A stretch of DNA of 64,000 bases, taken from NCBI GenBank assembly GCA_964608915.1, contig CAZSQA010000005.1:163785-227784 (forward strand), read 5' to 3'. Shown here in pieces: positions 1 through 13,180 of this stretch. The stretch comes from QWQI01 sp964608915 (GTDB lineage Bacteria; Planctomycetota; Planctomycetia; Isosphaerales; Isosphaeraceae). The position numbers and the translations under genes are program-made. Each line of letters begins with the position of its first letter. The first letter of the stretch is position 1. The notes beneath the pieces were generated by a model. That model was not told the origin of the DNA. It saw only the letters and a list, made by a program, of their open reading frames with translations, and searched no databases.

Positions 1-785
1 GTATCGTTGCGAAAGGCCTCGGGCGCCATGTAAACCGGCGTACCGATGAAGTCGGTCGCCGTCGACCAGCCACCGTCCGGCTTGCCGAATTTGGCCAGTC
101 CGAAATCACACAGCCGGGCTGCGCCGTAGCCTGGCCCGGCCATCATCACGTTCGAAGGCTTGATGTCCCGGTGCAGAATCCCCTTTTCATGGGCGTGGGC
201 GACGGCGCTCGACAGGTCGATCATCAGCCCGACCGTCTCTTCGAAGTTCGGCGGCTGCGTTTCGATGCGTTCCAGCAGAGTGCCGCCCCCGATCCATTCC
301 ATGACGAGTGCGGGCGGGTCGTGATCGAGCCGAAGTTCGTAAAGCCGCACGATGTGAGCATGCGAAAGCCTGCGAATCGCAGCCGCTTCGGCTTCGAAAG
401 CGACTCGATCGTGACGCGAAACCGCCCCGGGAGCATGCGGGAATTTGAGAGCGACGAAACGATCGGCCGCGACTTCCCGGGCTTTCACCACATAGCCCCT
501 GCCGCCGTGTATCGGCTCACCGGCGAGTTCGAAGCCGGCGGGCAGCTCAAGGGCCTTGCGGGAGCGGACGATCGGATCGATGTCGCCCACGATCGCGTCG
601 AACGCCAGGCGGTCCGAGGCCAGGCTTCGTTCCAGTCGCGCCTGACAGTTCGGGCAGTTCTCGATATGGGCATCCAGAGCCGGATCGATCTCGGTCATCG
701 ACTCGGCGGATTCGATCATGCGCCATTGCTCGGGCGTCGGGCAGCCGCTCCGATCGGACGACGACGGCAAGCGAGAATCCGTCAT
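1..785 (-). CDS. Serine/threonine protein kinase with N-terminal zinc-finger-like motif (3'-truncated by window edge)
   Basis: The ATG is at 785 and the frame runs off the left edge, leaving about 261 residues. Kinase hallmarks are visible in order: a beta-3 lysine in ALKFP (about residue 112), the catalytic loop HRDIKPSN (about 204), DFGLAKFG (about 225) and GTPVYMAPEA (about 247). Residues 40-47 read H-x3-C-x2-C, the pattern of the zinc-binding anti-sigma fold, so the N-terminus may contact a sigma factor. It starts 2 nt after the stop of the ECF sigma factor gene, so the two are surely co-transcribed and probably translationally coupled. Pairing of ECF sigma factors with Hanks-type kinases is common in planctomycetes. 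The kinase probably phosphorylates or sequesters its sigma partner; that role is inferred. The C-terminal sensor part is outside the window. Confidence 0.93.
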   Translation of the reverse strand, partial: MTDSRLPSSSDRSGCPTPEQWRMIESAESMTEIDPALDAHIENCPNCQARLERSLASDRLAFDAIVGDIDPIVRSRKALELPAGFELAGEPIHGGRGYVVKAREVAADRFVALKFPHAPGAVSRHDRVAFEAEAAAIRRLSHAHIVRLYELRLDHDPPALVMEWIGGGTLLERIETQPPNFEETVGLMIDLSSAVAHAHEKGILHRDIKPSNVMMAGPGYGAARLCDFGLAKFGKPDGGWSTATDFIGTPVYMAPEAFRND

Positions 786-787
786 TG

Positions 788-1390
788 TCACGACCTCCGG
801 ATCTCGTCACGGATGAACTGAATCACACGAGCGTTCGCCTTCGTGACGGTCAGCCGCGACACGCCGAACCGCTCGGCGACCACATCGATCGGCTCGCCGC
901 GAATGGACACAGCACGGAAGATCTTCCACGTTTCGGGTTTGTTCGCACGAAGCCTGGCCGCTTCGAAAACACGTTGCAGATTGACGAGCCTGGCGTGAAT
1001 GTCGGCCTCGATCGCCTCAAGGTTCGCCAGCGGGAGGGTTCCCTGCCAGTCGATGTCATCGAGCGTGGCCGGGTCGCAGAACATGACGATCGGGTCCCTC
1101 CGCCGCTTTCGCATGAAGTCCTGAATCTTGTTGGTGATGAGCCGGAACAGGAAACCCCGGAACGAAGTGAGGACCCTCGACTGTTCGTCGCTGAAGGTTT
1201 CGATCAGCTGCATCAGCACGATGGACCGGATCTCCTCCTGATCCTGCTGAGACACGCCCCAGTGGCGGCACAGCTCCACGATCATGGGGTCATACCGGGC
1301 GATGAATTCGGCCCATGTGTCAGACCGGCCCATCTGGGCCAGCAGTTTGAGCATTTCCGGATTCGTACTGCCGAGATCGACATATTTCAT
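788..1390 (-). CDS. ECF-type RNA polymerase sigma factor
   Basis: A 200-residue protein with the two-domain layout of extracytoplasmic-function sigma factors. The sigma-2 region spans about residues 25-95 and includes the promoter-melting/core-binding helix around SFRGFLFRLITNKIQDFMRK. The sigma-4 helix-turn-helix spans about 140-195 (VVAERFGVSRLTVTKANARV). It would redirect RNA polymerase to a specific promoter set. The kinase gene follows 2 nt downstream on the same strand, so the pair forms a regulatory module. The ATG at 1390 is supported by the length of the N-terminus relative to the family. The regulon cannot be deduced here. Confidence 0.9.
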   Translation of the reverse strand: MKYVDLGSTNPEMLKLLAQMGRSDTWAEFIARYDPMIVELCRHWGVSQQDQEEIRSIVLMQLIETFSDEQSRVLTSFRGFLFRLITNKIQDFMRKRRRDPIVMFCDPATLDDIDWQGTLPLANLEAIEADIHARLVNLQRVFEAARLRANKPETWKIFRAVSIRGEPIDVVAERFGVSRLTVTKANARVIQFIRDEIRRS

Positions 1391-2113
1391 CGACGAAGCT
1401 TCCCGACGGCTGGAACGACGACGTTCGCTGAAGCAGGGATATCATCTCTCATGCAGACAGACGTTTCGCAAGCGTGATTCCTTGCGGATTATTCCGAAAA
1501 TAAAAAATCGAGATTTTTAAATCCCTGCAAATAATAGCCTTATGGTGGTTCATGGCGACTTTCGCGGGAGCCTCGCGAGTCTTGAGTTATTCAGGAAGAA
1601 CACACCGCGAGGAACCGGCCGAAACCGGAGCGTTCGCCGTGTGCGCAAGGATGCGGGGGCATCTCCGGTTCGTCGGTTCGATCGAACGGGAGATCGCCGG
1701 AGGGGTTGTCTTCGAAAAGTCGTTCAGGCTCCGGCGGCAGCGGCCGGTGCCCGGTTCGATCTCGCGAATTCCTTCGCTTTTTTGTTTTCGATCGTTCGGC
1801 TCCCTCTTTTCTGTCCGCACCGGTCTCTTCGGGCTCTGAGCTTTCAGGGCCCGGAGAGATTCCGCGCGTGGGCGGTCCGCGCCATCCGATCGAACTCGAA
1901 CGGAGCAGCCCAGGCGACGGCTTTCTGATATCGAAAAAACCAACCTGAAGAGAAAATGGCAACTCGGTGCAGGGGTGGGCAATTTCGACCGGTCATCGCC
2001 TGTCGAGGCGCTGTAAGGGTCGTATCGGTCGTGGTCACCTTGACGATCAGGCGGGATTCCGTCAAGATCGGACTAGGACAATCTCTTCGTGATGTAGGAG
2101 TTTCGACCGCGCC
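1391..2113. other. Intergenic region between divergent sigma factor and secA genes
   Basis: This 723-bp gap separates the minus-strand sigma/kinase operon from plus-strand secA. Positions about 1490-1540 are AT-rich and probably hold the sigma-factor promoter, but no convincing -35/-10 pair was identified. Several frames stay open across 1540-1980 because of the GC bias; none resembles a known protein or has a good ribosome-binding site, so no gene is called. Confidence 0.5.
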
Positions 2114-5731
<3,618 letters not shown>

Positions 5732-5767
5732 AGTTTTCCAGTCTCGCGTGTCGCCAAATCGCTTGAA

Positions 5768-5798
5768 GGGTCGATGTTGAGAACATCGACCCTTTTCT
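5768..5798 (+). terminator. Rho-independent terminator of secA
   Basis: A perfect 11-bp stem (5768-5778 with 5782-5792) closes a 3-nt GAG loop and is followed by TTTTCT. It lies 37 bp after the secA stop codon. Confidence 0.9.
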
Positions 5799-5891
5799 AT
5801 CGCCAAAATCGCACTGGTTTGGCATGGTAAGTGCATCGAATCATCACGGACGGATTTTCGGACTGAATCGGGTCGAAGAGGCAAGAAACGG

Positions 5892-7208
5892 ATGTCACGC
5901 TTCCTCAACGTGATTTACATCGCCGCGCTGGTTTTCGCGTCGCCCATGCTGCTCTACAAGTCATGGAAACGCGGGAAATATCGCGAAGGGTGGTCTCAGA
6001 AATTCCTGGGGCTGTGCCCCGAGCGGGTCGGACGTGGCCCTTGCGTCTGGTTTCACGCCGTTTCGATGGGCGAGGTTCGTTTGCTCAAGCCGCTCGTGGC
6101 GGAGCTGGAACGCCGCCGGCCGGATTGGGACATCGTGATCTCCACGACGACCGAAACGGGCCTGAACCAGGCTCGCCAGTTGTTCCCCGAACTGCTGACC
6201 TTCTACGCCCCGCTCGATTTCAGCTGGGCCACGCGTCAGGCGATGAATCGCATCCGCCCGACGACCCTCGCCCTGGTCGAACTCGAACTCTGGCCGAATC
6301 TCATCCGTTCCGCCGAAGAGGCCGGAGCACGAGTCGCGCTACTCAACGGCCGCTTGAGTGCCCGAAGCCAGAAAGGCTATAAGCGGATCCGCCGCTGGAT
6401 CGGCCCGACACTGGCCCGTATCGACGTCGTCGCCGTGCAGACGGAAGACTACGCCGACCGCTTCCGCACGCTGGGCCTGCCCGCGCCGAAGCTGAAAGTC
6501 ACCGGATCGATCAAATACGACAACCTGGAAACCGACCGTCAGAACCCGAAAACCCGTGAGCTTCGGACCGCCTTCGGCCTCAAGACCGGCGAGACGGTCT
6601 GGGTGGCTGGCTCGACGATGGGCGGCGAGGAAGACGTCGTTCTGGACGTTTACGAAAAGCTGCGAAACCGGCATTCCGGGCTCCGCCTGATCGTCGTGCC
6701 GAGGCATCCCGAAAGGTTCGACGAAGTCGCCCGCTCGATCGCCCGCCGCGGGCTTCCGCTGGTGCGCCGCAGCTTGCTCGATTCGCAGTCCGCCGCTTCC
6801 TTGCCAGCGGACTCCGTGATTCTCGTCGATTCGCTCGGCGAATTGTCGGCCGTCTGGGGCCTGGCGGATTTCGCGTTCGTCGGCGGCAGCCTGTTTCCGG
6901 GCCGGGGCGGACAAAACATGATGGAACCCGCGGCCTTCGGCGCGTCGGTCCATTTCGGCGAACATACGGCGAACTTTCGTGATACCGTGCAGCTCCTGAT
7001 GAGCCGCGAGGCGGCGACCATCGTCCGCGACGGCGAAGCGCTCGAAAAAGCCCTCGAACACGACATGATCGCCCCCGCGGAACGGCTGGCGAAAGGCCTG
7101 CGGGCACGTGATCTCGTCCTTTCGCAGGTCGGTGCCACGGGCCGCACGGTTTCCGAACTGGAACGGTTGATGTACCCGGCGAACCGATCGACGGAATCGA
7201 ATGGGTAA
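5892..7208 (+). CDS. waaA: 3-deoxy-D-manno-octulosonic acid (Kdo) transferase
   Basis: A 438-residue glycosyltransferase of the WaaA/KdtA family (GT30). It transfers Kdo from CMP-Kdo to lipid A precursor at the inner face of the cytoplasmic membrane, in lipopolysaccharide core synthesis. The N-terminus has a single hydrophobic anchor (about residues 5-22) followed by the family signature HAVSMGE (about 55-61) with the catalytic glutamate. Later motifs include ELELWPN (about 133), NGRLS, VTGSIKYD (about 206) and a C-terminal nucleotide-binding half with GGSLFPGRGGQNMMEPAA. Length matches the family. No other LPS gene is adjacent. Its presence argues for a canonical lipid A-Kdo outer membrane in this organism. 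Confidence 0.95.
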   Translation: MSRFLNVIYIAALVFASPMLLYKSWKRGKYREGWSQKFLGLCPERVGRGPCVWFHAVSMGEVRLLKPLVAELERRRPDWDIVISTTTETGLNQARQLFPELLTFYAPLDFSWATRQAMNRIRPTTLALVELELWPNLIRSAEEAGARVALLNGRLSARSQKGYKRIRRWIGPTLARIDVVAVQTEDYADRFRTLGLPAPKLKVTGSIKYDNLETDRQNPKTRELRTAFGLKTGETVWVAGSTMGGEEDVVLDVYEKLRNRHSGLRLIVVPRHPERFDEVARSIARRGLPLVRRSLLDSQSAASLPADSVILVDSLGELSAVWGLADFAFVGGSLFPGRGGQNMMEPAAFGASVHFGEHTANFRDTVQLLMSREAATIVRDGEALEKALEHDMIAPAERLAKGLRARDLVLSQVGATGRTVSELERLMYPANRSTESNG

Positions 7209-7378
7209 ATTAGGCTGTTCGTGATGTCGGAAGCCTCCAAAAAAGCGGAAAAACAAGCCTTGTCGGGAATTCGACGCTTGTTTAGGATGGCGCCACCCTT
7301 GAACGAACGATCAATCCCGCGCGGCATCTGGTGTGTCGCTCTCGGGTTCGATTCGAAAACCTTACGAAGGAGTGATTC

Positions 7379-7693
7379 GTGGCAGACGAACAACCGCAAG
7401 AGGCACAGAACCAGGTCCAGGTCGTCGTGGACGACACGGGCGTTCTTCCTTCTTATTCGAATTTTTGCCGCGTGACGGCGACTCCTGAAGAAGTGATTCT
7501 GGACTTCGGCCTGAATCCTCAGCCGTTCGCCATGGGTCGCCAGGACGTCAAGGCGACGCAGCGGATCGTGATGAACTTCTACACGGCCAAGCGCCTGCTG
7601 ACGGCCCTGGGCATGACGATCCAGCGCCACGAAGGCACCTTCGGCAGCATCGAGCTGGATGTCCAGCGCCGCGCCACCACGCACACGCACTGA
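7379..7693 (+). CDS. DUF3467 family protein
   Basis: A 104-residue protein with GTG start, preceded by a good AAGGAG ribosome-binding site at 7365-7370. The sequence YSNFCRVTATPEEVILDFG and the short basic C-terminus fit the DUF3467 family, small soluble proteins widespread in planctomycetes and other bacteria with no established function. It stands alone between waaA and a strong terminator at 7735. The C-terminus ends in a THTH tail. No catalytic motif is visible. Confidence 0.85.
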   Translation: MADEQPQEAQNQVQVVVDDTGVLPSYSNFCRVTATPEEVILDFGLNPQPFAMGRQDVKATQRIVMNFYTAKRLLTALGMTIQRHEGTFGSIELDVQRRATTHTH

Positions 7694-7734
7694 GACGGCA
7701 CAAGCTCCGACCAGGGAGCCTGAATCGATACCGA

Positions 7735-7766
7735 CCCTCGGATCCGAACGGATTCGAGGGTTTTTT
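7735..7766 (+). terminator. Rho-independent terminator after the DUF3467 gene
   Basis: A 12-bp stem (7735-7746 with 7749-7760, one G-U pair) is followed by six T residues. The sequence between here and the protease start at 8001 holds no gene and presumably contains the protease promoter and leader. Confidence 0.88.
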
Positions 7767-8000
7767 CTTTGGTAGGATTTCGCCCGGTTCGTCGGAATTT
7801 AACGATTTTCTTGATTTTCGAGCCGGACCTTGGCCGATCTAACACCATGAGACGGTCGATCGGCGAGTTTCGTCGAGGTAGACCACAACGCTTTTTTCAG
7901 CCTGGTACCGGAGAATCTGGCGATTCTCAAGCAGGTGTTGGGCGGCCGGGCTGGAAAGCCTCGGTTCCGGATGGACCGAAAACGTCGAAGGAGTTCAAGG

Positions 8001-11000
8001 ATGGCTCACAAGTCGCAATCGAGCGCGGGTCAACGTCGTGGCAAGCTTCGCCTGCATACGCAGTTCGAATCCCTGGAGAAGCGTGAAGTTCTGGCGCCGT
8101 TCATTTCGACGCAGCAGTACACGACCGCTTTCACCGCGGCCACCACTCCGACCTTTACCTTCCTTGGTACGGTCGATGTCACGCAGGCCCCGTTCGCAGA
8201 ATCGGCCACGGGTTTCACCTCGGTGACCCAGCTTACGAAAGCCTCCGAATTCGGCGGCGACATCGTTCGCATTCAGGCAGGCCCTGGCGGTGACTTCGGT
8301 AAGGGCGTTTACGCCATCTCACGCGGTGCCGGCGGCAACACGGGTGCCGTCGACCGCCCGGGCGTCATCTATCGCGTGGATCCGACCACCGGTAAGGCGT
8401 CCACGTTCTTCGACATGAATGACCTGATCCAGAAGCTGCAGAACAACCCCGCGGCCGACGCCAGTTCCGTCGTCACCCGGGCCAGCGGCCTGGTGAACTG
8501 GTACGACATCGCCTTCGACCCTGAAGGCTACTACTTCGGCCGCTCGGCGATGCTCATCAGCACCGCCGATTCGACGGACGCCTCCAAGAACCGGATCTAC
8601 GCCATCGGTTCCGACGGCACTCTGATCGGCGTTCTGGCGACATTCAACGAGCAGAGCACGATCAATCAGCTCTTCACGCGTACGCCGACCTCGATCGTCG
8701 TACCGCCGGTCGAACAGCAGAAGCGTATCCGCGGGCTCTTTTCGGGCACCGGCACCCAGGACGCCAACGGCGATTACGTCGCCCTCTACTTCGACGCCAA
8801 CGTCTATCGCCCCGGCCAGGACCTGAACAAGGCCGTTCTCCCGCCCGGCGTGTCGATCACGAACCTGGATCTCGGCCCGCAAGTCGCCCTGACCGCTTCG
8901 AACAATCTCGTCGGATATTCCGAGCAGATCTTCTCGGTCTTCACCGACCTGACGGCCCGTTCCGCCGGCGGCCTGCCCGGCGTGCCCGGGTTCAGCGGCA
9001 TTCAGGGCAATCTGGGCGGCCTGTTCATTACCCCGAACCCGGCCCCCGGCACGAATATCCCGATCGAGCAGATCAATCTCGACACGATCTTCACGCCCGC
9101 GACGAGCACGGTCATCGATACCTATTCGATCGCCCAGACTCCGTTCCGGCGTTATCAGGACATCGCGTTCGATTACTTCGGCTACTTCTCCTACGGCTCG
9201 ACCGTCGACCCCACGACCGGCACGACCGACACGCCGACCTACATCGGCAGCATGTTCGTGACCGACCTGGCGACCGGCATGGCCACTTCAGGTACCGTCA
9301 CCATCGGCGGCGTGGCCTACAACTTCTATGCCCCGGTCAACGGGCCTGGCGTCGTCGGCGTCGATCCGGCTTCGATGGGCACAGGCAATCCCGCGGATTA
9401 CCGCTTCCGCAACGACGGCACCAGCCTCACCGGCGGTCGCGTTCTGCGGGTCGCACCTGACGGAACGGTCACCCCCTTCGCCGAAGGCTTCAACGTCTCC
9501 ACGGCCTGGGATCAGACCTCCTTCGAGGACAGCAGCCTGAGCATCACCTTGTCGGCCGACGGCACGAAGATGTGGGTCTCCGATAACGACGGTATCTGGC
9601 AATTCGCCAGCACCCTCAGCCTGGCCGGTTCCACCACGGGCAACATCATCGGCCTGAACGACCTTCGCACCTTCGGCGTGCCGTATCAGGGCCAGAACTC
9701 GGCCGTCGCGGTGCTCGACACCGGCGTCGATGCCGACAACACCGCCTTCCGTGGCCGTGTCGCACGCGGCACCAATATCAACAGGCGGCGTAACAGCCCT
9801 GGCGACGTCGATACCTCCGGCGTCAGTGCCAACTCGGGTGCCACATCAGGTCACGGGACACCGGTCGCCGGTATCATCGCCCAGATGGTGCCCGACGCCA
9901 CCATCCTGCCCGTCAATCTGTTCGTCACCGGTGCGGCGGCCGGGCCGATCGCGGCCGGCTCGCTCGGCTGGACGTCGAACCAGGCGATCTTCAAGGCCCT
10001 CCAGTACGTCAGCCGTAACCCCTACGTACAGGACCCGATCCGCCCCGGTCAGAAGGACCGCGTCATCGGTGCCAACATGAGCTGGGGCACGCAGACCAGC
10101 TTCCCGACCGAAGGGCAGGCCTTCGCGGCCTATCCGCAAGTCGTCGCCAGCTTCAAGCAGCAACTGCTGCGGATCCGCAAGATGGGCATCGCCAGCCTCG
10201 GGGCCGCCGGCCAATTCGGTATCCCCAACGGCGACACCACGACGACCACCTTCACCACGGGCGACTGGAACGGCATGTCCATGCCGGCCGTCCTCAATGA
10301 AGTGGTCTCCGTCGGCATGACCACCCCGCTGCCGTTCTACCTGACGCCGAACACCGAACCGACCGATCCGGACGTCGGACCGAACACCCGTGCCTTCATC
10401 CCGATCCAGTTCCGCGACCCCGCGGGCACCGGAACCGGCATCGGCACTGGCGAAGTCTTCACGATGACCGACGGCCAGTTCAACCTCTACGGCGACGACA
10501 TCCTGTATTCGAGCAATGCCAGCATCACGCTCGACTACATGGCCCCGGGGATCGACGTCCCGACCTTCGCCCAGACCAGCTCGGGCACCAACCCGCTCGT
10601 GTTCGACCAGGCGGGAACGTCGATGTCCACCGCCGTCGCTCAGGGCTCGTTCGCGATCGTCAGCTCGGCCATCAACTACTGGGTGAACATGAACCGCTCC
10701 GGCGCCACCGCCGATGCCTATCTCACCCAGCCCGTCGGTGCCAACGTGCTGAACTTCGGCCAGCATCCGTTCAAGGATCTGAGCACCTACGCCAACCCCG
10801 ACGGCGTCAACTCGATCCTCCAGTGGACGGCCGTGCCCGTCTACTACGACGAGCTGAATAACTTCACCGGCGTCGACCTGCCGCAAACCGGTCTGGCTTA
10901 CAGCCGGATCGACGTCGGCAACGCCGTCGCCGCCATCGAAGGTCAGGTCGCTATTCAGTATCTCCTGAACAACGGCACCTTCTCGGTGATCGATTCCAAC

Positions 11001-11921
11001 AAGAACGGCATGCTGACCGCTTCGGAAATCCAGAACTTCGTCGACAACGCGTCGGCGATGGGCATGTCCGAATCCGGTGCCATGGCCCGCTTCCTGGGCG
11101 GTACGAGCACCTACGACGCCGGATCGACGGAATACTCGCTGCTCTCCTTCTCCAGCGGCAACCAGGGCGTGCTTTCCACCACGCCTCTGGAAGACGTTCC
11201 CGACCCCTCCGGCGCCCTGTCGAGAAGATTCAACTTCTTCGACTATGCCGCCGACGGCCAGCTCAACGGCTTCCTGACGCTGGATCAGCTGAAGCTCCTG
11301 GGCCACACGCTGCTGCCGAGCCCGAGCGACTTCACGATCATCGACCGGACCCGCTCGTCGGCCAACGCCTACCTGCTGGATCCCGAAGCCCTGCGGAACT
11401 ACAACGAGATCACGAAGCTCAACTACAACTGGGTCTACGCGTCCCGGAAAGAGTGGCAGTCGACTCTCAAGAAGTTCAACGGGTTCTCGCCGGCCCAGTA
11501 CGGCGTAAACGCCGGCCTCAACGACCGGACCGACCCGCAATATGCCCTCTTCCAGGGGCCGATCAAGCGGACGGTCAAGCCCAAGGAAAAGACCGAAACG
11601 CCGGCCACAGGCTCGGGCGGCACGGGAACCGGCGGCTCGACAGCCTCGACCGGCGGCACGACGACCGGCACCGGCTCGACCGGAACTGGCACGGGCAGCA
11701 CGGGAACGGGTACCGGAACGACGTCCGACAACTCGGCCGCTCTGCTGGAAGCCCTCAAGACGCTCGTCGCGAACAACCCGACGAACGGCAACACCAGCTC
11801 GACGATCCAGGGTGCTTCGGCCATGAACCGCCAGGTTCCGATCGTCAACCCGACACTGGCCAGCAACCTCCAGCAGCCGACCCGCAAGCGAACCGGCCTG
11901 CTGCGGAACCTCTTCGGCTGA
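8001..11921 (+). CDS. Giant secreted subtilisin-like (S8) serine protease with EF-hand and Gly/Thr-rich tail
   Basis: The start chosen is the ATG at 8001, preceded by AAGGAG at 7988-7993; the frame is open further upstream. It encodes 1306 residues. The N-terminus has the basic stretch and FESLEKREVL motif (LE-x-R-x-L type) common on planctomycete exported surface proteins. Residues about 30-560 look propeller-like. The peptidase domain follows, with Asp573 (AVLDTG), His618 (SGHGTPVAG) and Ser874 (GTSMSTA). The position normally held by the oxyanion-hole Asn (AAGN) reads AAGQ, Gln738. A canonical EF-hand loop starts at Asp998 (DSNKNGMLTASE) and a second degenerate one follows. The tail (about 1205-1250) is low-complexity Gly/Thr/Ser, then ends in a basic segment. 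A terminator lies at 11977. Confidence 0.9.
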   Translation: MAHKSQSSAGQRRGKLRLHTQFESLEKREVLAPFISTQQYTTAFTAATTPTFTFLGTVDVTQAPFAESATGFTSVTQLTKASEFGGDIVRIQAGPGGDFGKGVYAISRGAGGNTGAVDRPGVIYRVDPTTGKASTFFDMNDLIQKLQNNPAADASSVVTRASGLVNWYDIAFDPEGYYFGRSAMLISTADSTDASKNRIYAIGSDGTLIGVLATFNEQSTINQLFTRTPTSIVVPPVEQQKRIRGLFSGTGTQDANGDYVALYFDANVYRPGQDLNKAVLPPGVSITNLDLGPQVALTASNNLVGYSEQIFSVFTDLTARSAGGLPGVPGFSGIQGNLGGLFITPNPAPGTNIPIEQINLDTIFTPATSTVIDTYSIAQTPFRRYQDIAFDYFGYFSYGSTVDPTTGTTDTPTYIGSMFVTDLATGMATSGTVTIGGVAYNFYAPVNGPGVVGVDPASMGTGNPADYRFRNDGTSLTGGRVLRVAPDGTVTPFAEGFNVSTAWDQTSFEDSSLSITLSADGTKMWVSDNDGIWQFASTLSLAGSTTGNIIGLNDLRTFGVPYQGQNSAVAVLDTGVDADNTAFRGRVARGTNINRRRNSPGDVDTSGVSANSGATSGHGTPVAGIIAQMVPDATILPVNLFVTGAAAGPIAAGSLGWTSNQAIFKALQYVSRNPYVQDPIRPGQKDRVIGANMSWGTQTSFPTEGQAFAAYPQVVASFKQQLLRIRKMGIASLGAAGQFGIPNGDTTTTTFTTGDWNGMSMPAVLNEVVSVGMTTPLPFYLTPNTEPTDPDVGPNTRAFIPIQFRDPAGTGTGIGTGEVFTMTDGQFNLYGDDILYSSNASITLDYMAPGIDVPTFAQTSSGTNPLVFDQAGTSMSTAVAQGSFAIVSSAINYWVNMNRSGATADAYLTQPVGANVLNFGQHPFKDLSTYANPDGVNSILQWTAVPVYYDELNNFTGVDLPQTGLAYSRIDVGNAVAAIEGQVAIQYLLNNGTFSVIDSNKNGMLTASEIQNFVDNASAMGMSESGAMARFLGGTSTYDAGSTEYSLLSFSSGNQGVLSTTPLEDVPDPSGALSRRFNFFDYAADGQLNGFLTLDQLKLLGHTLLPSPSDFTIIDRTRSSANAYLLDPEALRNYNEITKLNYNWVYASRKEWQSTLKKFNGFSPAQYGVNAGLNDRTDPQYALFQGPIKRTVKPKEKTETPATGSGGTGTGGSTASTGGTTTGTGSTGTGTGSTGTGTGTTSDNSAALLEALKTLVANNPTNGNTSSTIQGASAMNRQVPIVNPTLASNLQQPTRKRTGLLRNLFG

Positions 11922-11976
11922 TCGGGCGAACCCGCCCGGTCACCGCAGCCCGCACATTGCGGAAATCATCGCCAGA

Positions 11977-12019
11977 CGCCGAAGGCTCCGCGGCCAACCC
12001 GCGGGGCCGACGGCGTTTT
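11977..12019 (+). terminator. Probable terminator of the protease gene
   Basis: A 17-bp GC-rich stem with a two-base mismatch and one G-U pair (11977-11993 with 11999-12015, loop CCAAC) is followed by TTTT. Confidence 0.7.
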
Positions 12020-12056
12020 GGCGTGGATCAGGCAATCGACGCATTCGTATTCATTG

Positions 12057-12098
12057 AAGTGGACGGGGTCATTTCCGAGAAAAGCCCCCCGTCCACTT
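12057..12098. repeat. Perfect 12-bp inverted repeat
   Basis: AAGTGGACGGGG at 12057-12068 is exactly complementary to 12087-12098, with an 18-nt loop. It lies in the 368-bp gap between the protease and the PEP-CTERM gene, after the terminator. It may be a second terminator-like structure or an mRNA leader element; no U tract follows. Confidence 0.6.
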
Positions 12099-12289
12099 TC
12101 ATTCCGTAAACTCGGCCCAGGTCGGGTTGACGTCGTTCGTGAATCGATTATTTTCGATGCTTCGATTGGGCCGAAATGGCGAATTACGACTCGGTTACCG
12201 TAACGACCGAAGGCGTTTTGCGAATTTCTGGCCGCATCGAACATCTTGTTCCACAATGCTTTGGCTCGATTTCGGAAGGTTCCCGCACC

Positions 12290-13102
12290 ATGAGAAACCG
12301 TATCCTTGCACTGCATAGCCTGGCACTGATCTTCGCTGCTTGTTCGACCGTAGCTTCGGCTGCCGCGATTTCGCGACAATACACGATCGCACCGCTAGGA
12401 GATCACCCGCTCGCGTTCGAAGGCACGACGTTCGAATACAGGTACGGAACGGACGAGCCTGCTCTCTACCCACTCGCATTCGATGGCTTCGATGCATCCC
12501 CGTACTACCAGCGAGGAACATATATCGGAAAGACGCTTGGCGACATCGCATATGTTCAGTCGTCGCCACAATCGGCCATTCACGTCGATCCATGGCTTGT
12601 CCTGGGCACGGCACCGGGAGTCACAGCCCTGATTTCCAGTAGTATGCGATATACCAATATCGCCGATATCAACCGGAACGGCGATATGGTCTCGAACAAT
12701 GGTATCGATTCCTATTTTTATTCCAGATCGAGCGAGAAAATGGTCCTGCTGCCGAAATCTTACAGATCCGCTCTATCGAACATGAATGGTTTGAACATTC
12801 ATGGCGATGTGGTCGGATCCATGACTTCCGGGAACCTGACGAGTGCCGTCGCCTATATCGACAAGGTCCTGTTCGCCCTGAGCGGGCACACCGAGGGCGG
12901 TAATCTCTATGATTTCGAATCAGCGCTCGACATCGCCGACGACGGAAGGATCATCGTCAAAGGACGATATCTGGACGGCCACGACCCCGACACCCAATAT
13001 TTCATGCTCACACCCGTTCCCGAACCTTCAAGCTGGCTGATCGCGACGATACTGGCGATCGTCGGATACCGATGGAAACGGGCAAGATCTCAACAAGCCT
13101 GA
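12290..13102 (+). CDS. PEP-CTERM sorting domain protein, otherwise unknown
   Basis: The start is set at the ATG at 12290 because it opens a typical signal peptide (MRNRILALHSLALIFAACS, cleavage near ASA-AA) and has GGAAGG upstream; the frame extends further upstream without support. It encodes 270 residues. The C-terminus carries the PEP-CTERM signal: VPEPSSW (about residue 243), a hydrophobic helix, then a basic RWKRARSQQ tail. This is recognised by exosortase-type systems and is usually associated with exopolysaccharide-linked surface display. The middle has no recognised domain but contains repeated D-I-N-x-N-G-D / D-I-A-D-D-G type turns, as in HAF-repeat proteins. Codon and base use is less GC-rich than its neighbours. 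Confidence 0.85.
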   Translation: MRNRILALHSLALIFAACSTVASAAAISRQYTIAPLGDHPLAFEGTTFEYRYGTDEPALYPLAFDGFDASPYYQRGTYIGKTLGDIAYVQSSPQSAIHVDPWLVLGTAPGVTALISSSMRYTNIADINRNGDMVSNNGIDSYFYSRSSEKMVLLPKSYRSALSNMNGLNIHGDVVGSMTSGNLTSAVAYIDKVLFALSGHTEGGNLYDFESALDIADDGRIIVKGRYLDGHDPDTQYFMLTPVPEPSSWLIATILAIVGYRWKRARSQQA

Positions 13103-13180
13103 CTCGGATAAGGGGGCGGGGTTCGATTTGGAGTAATTTCCCCGTCCTCATTTTCCATTTGCACCTTGAAGGACGATTCC

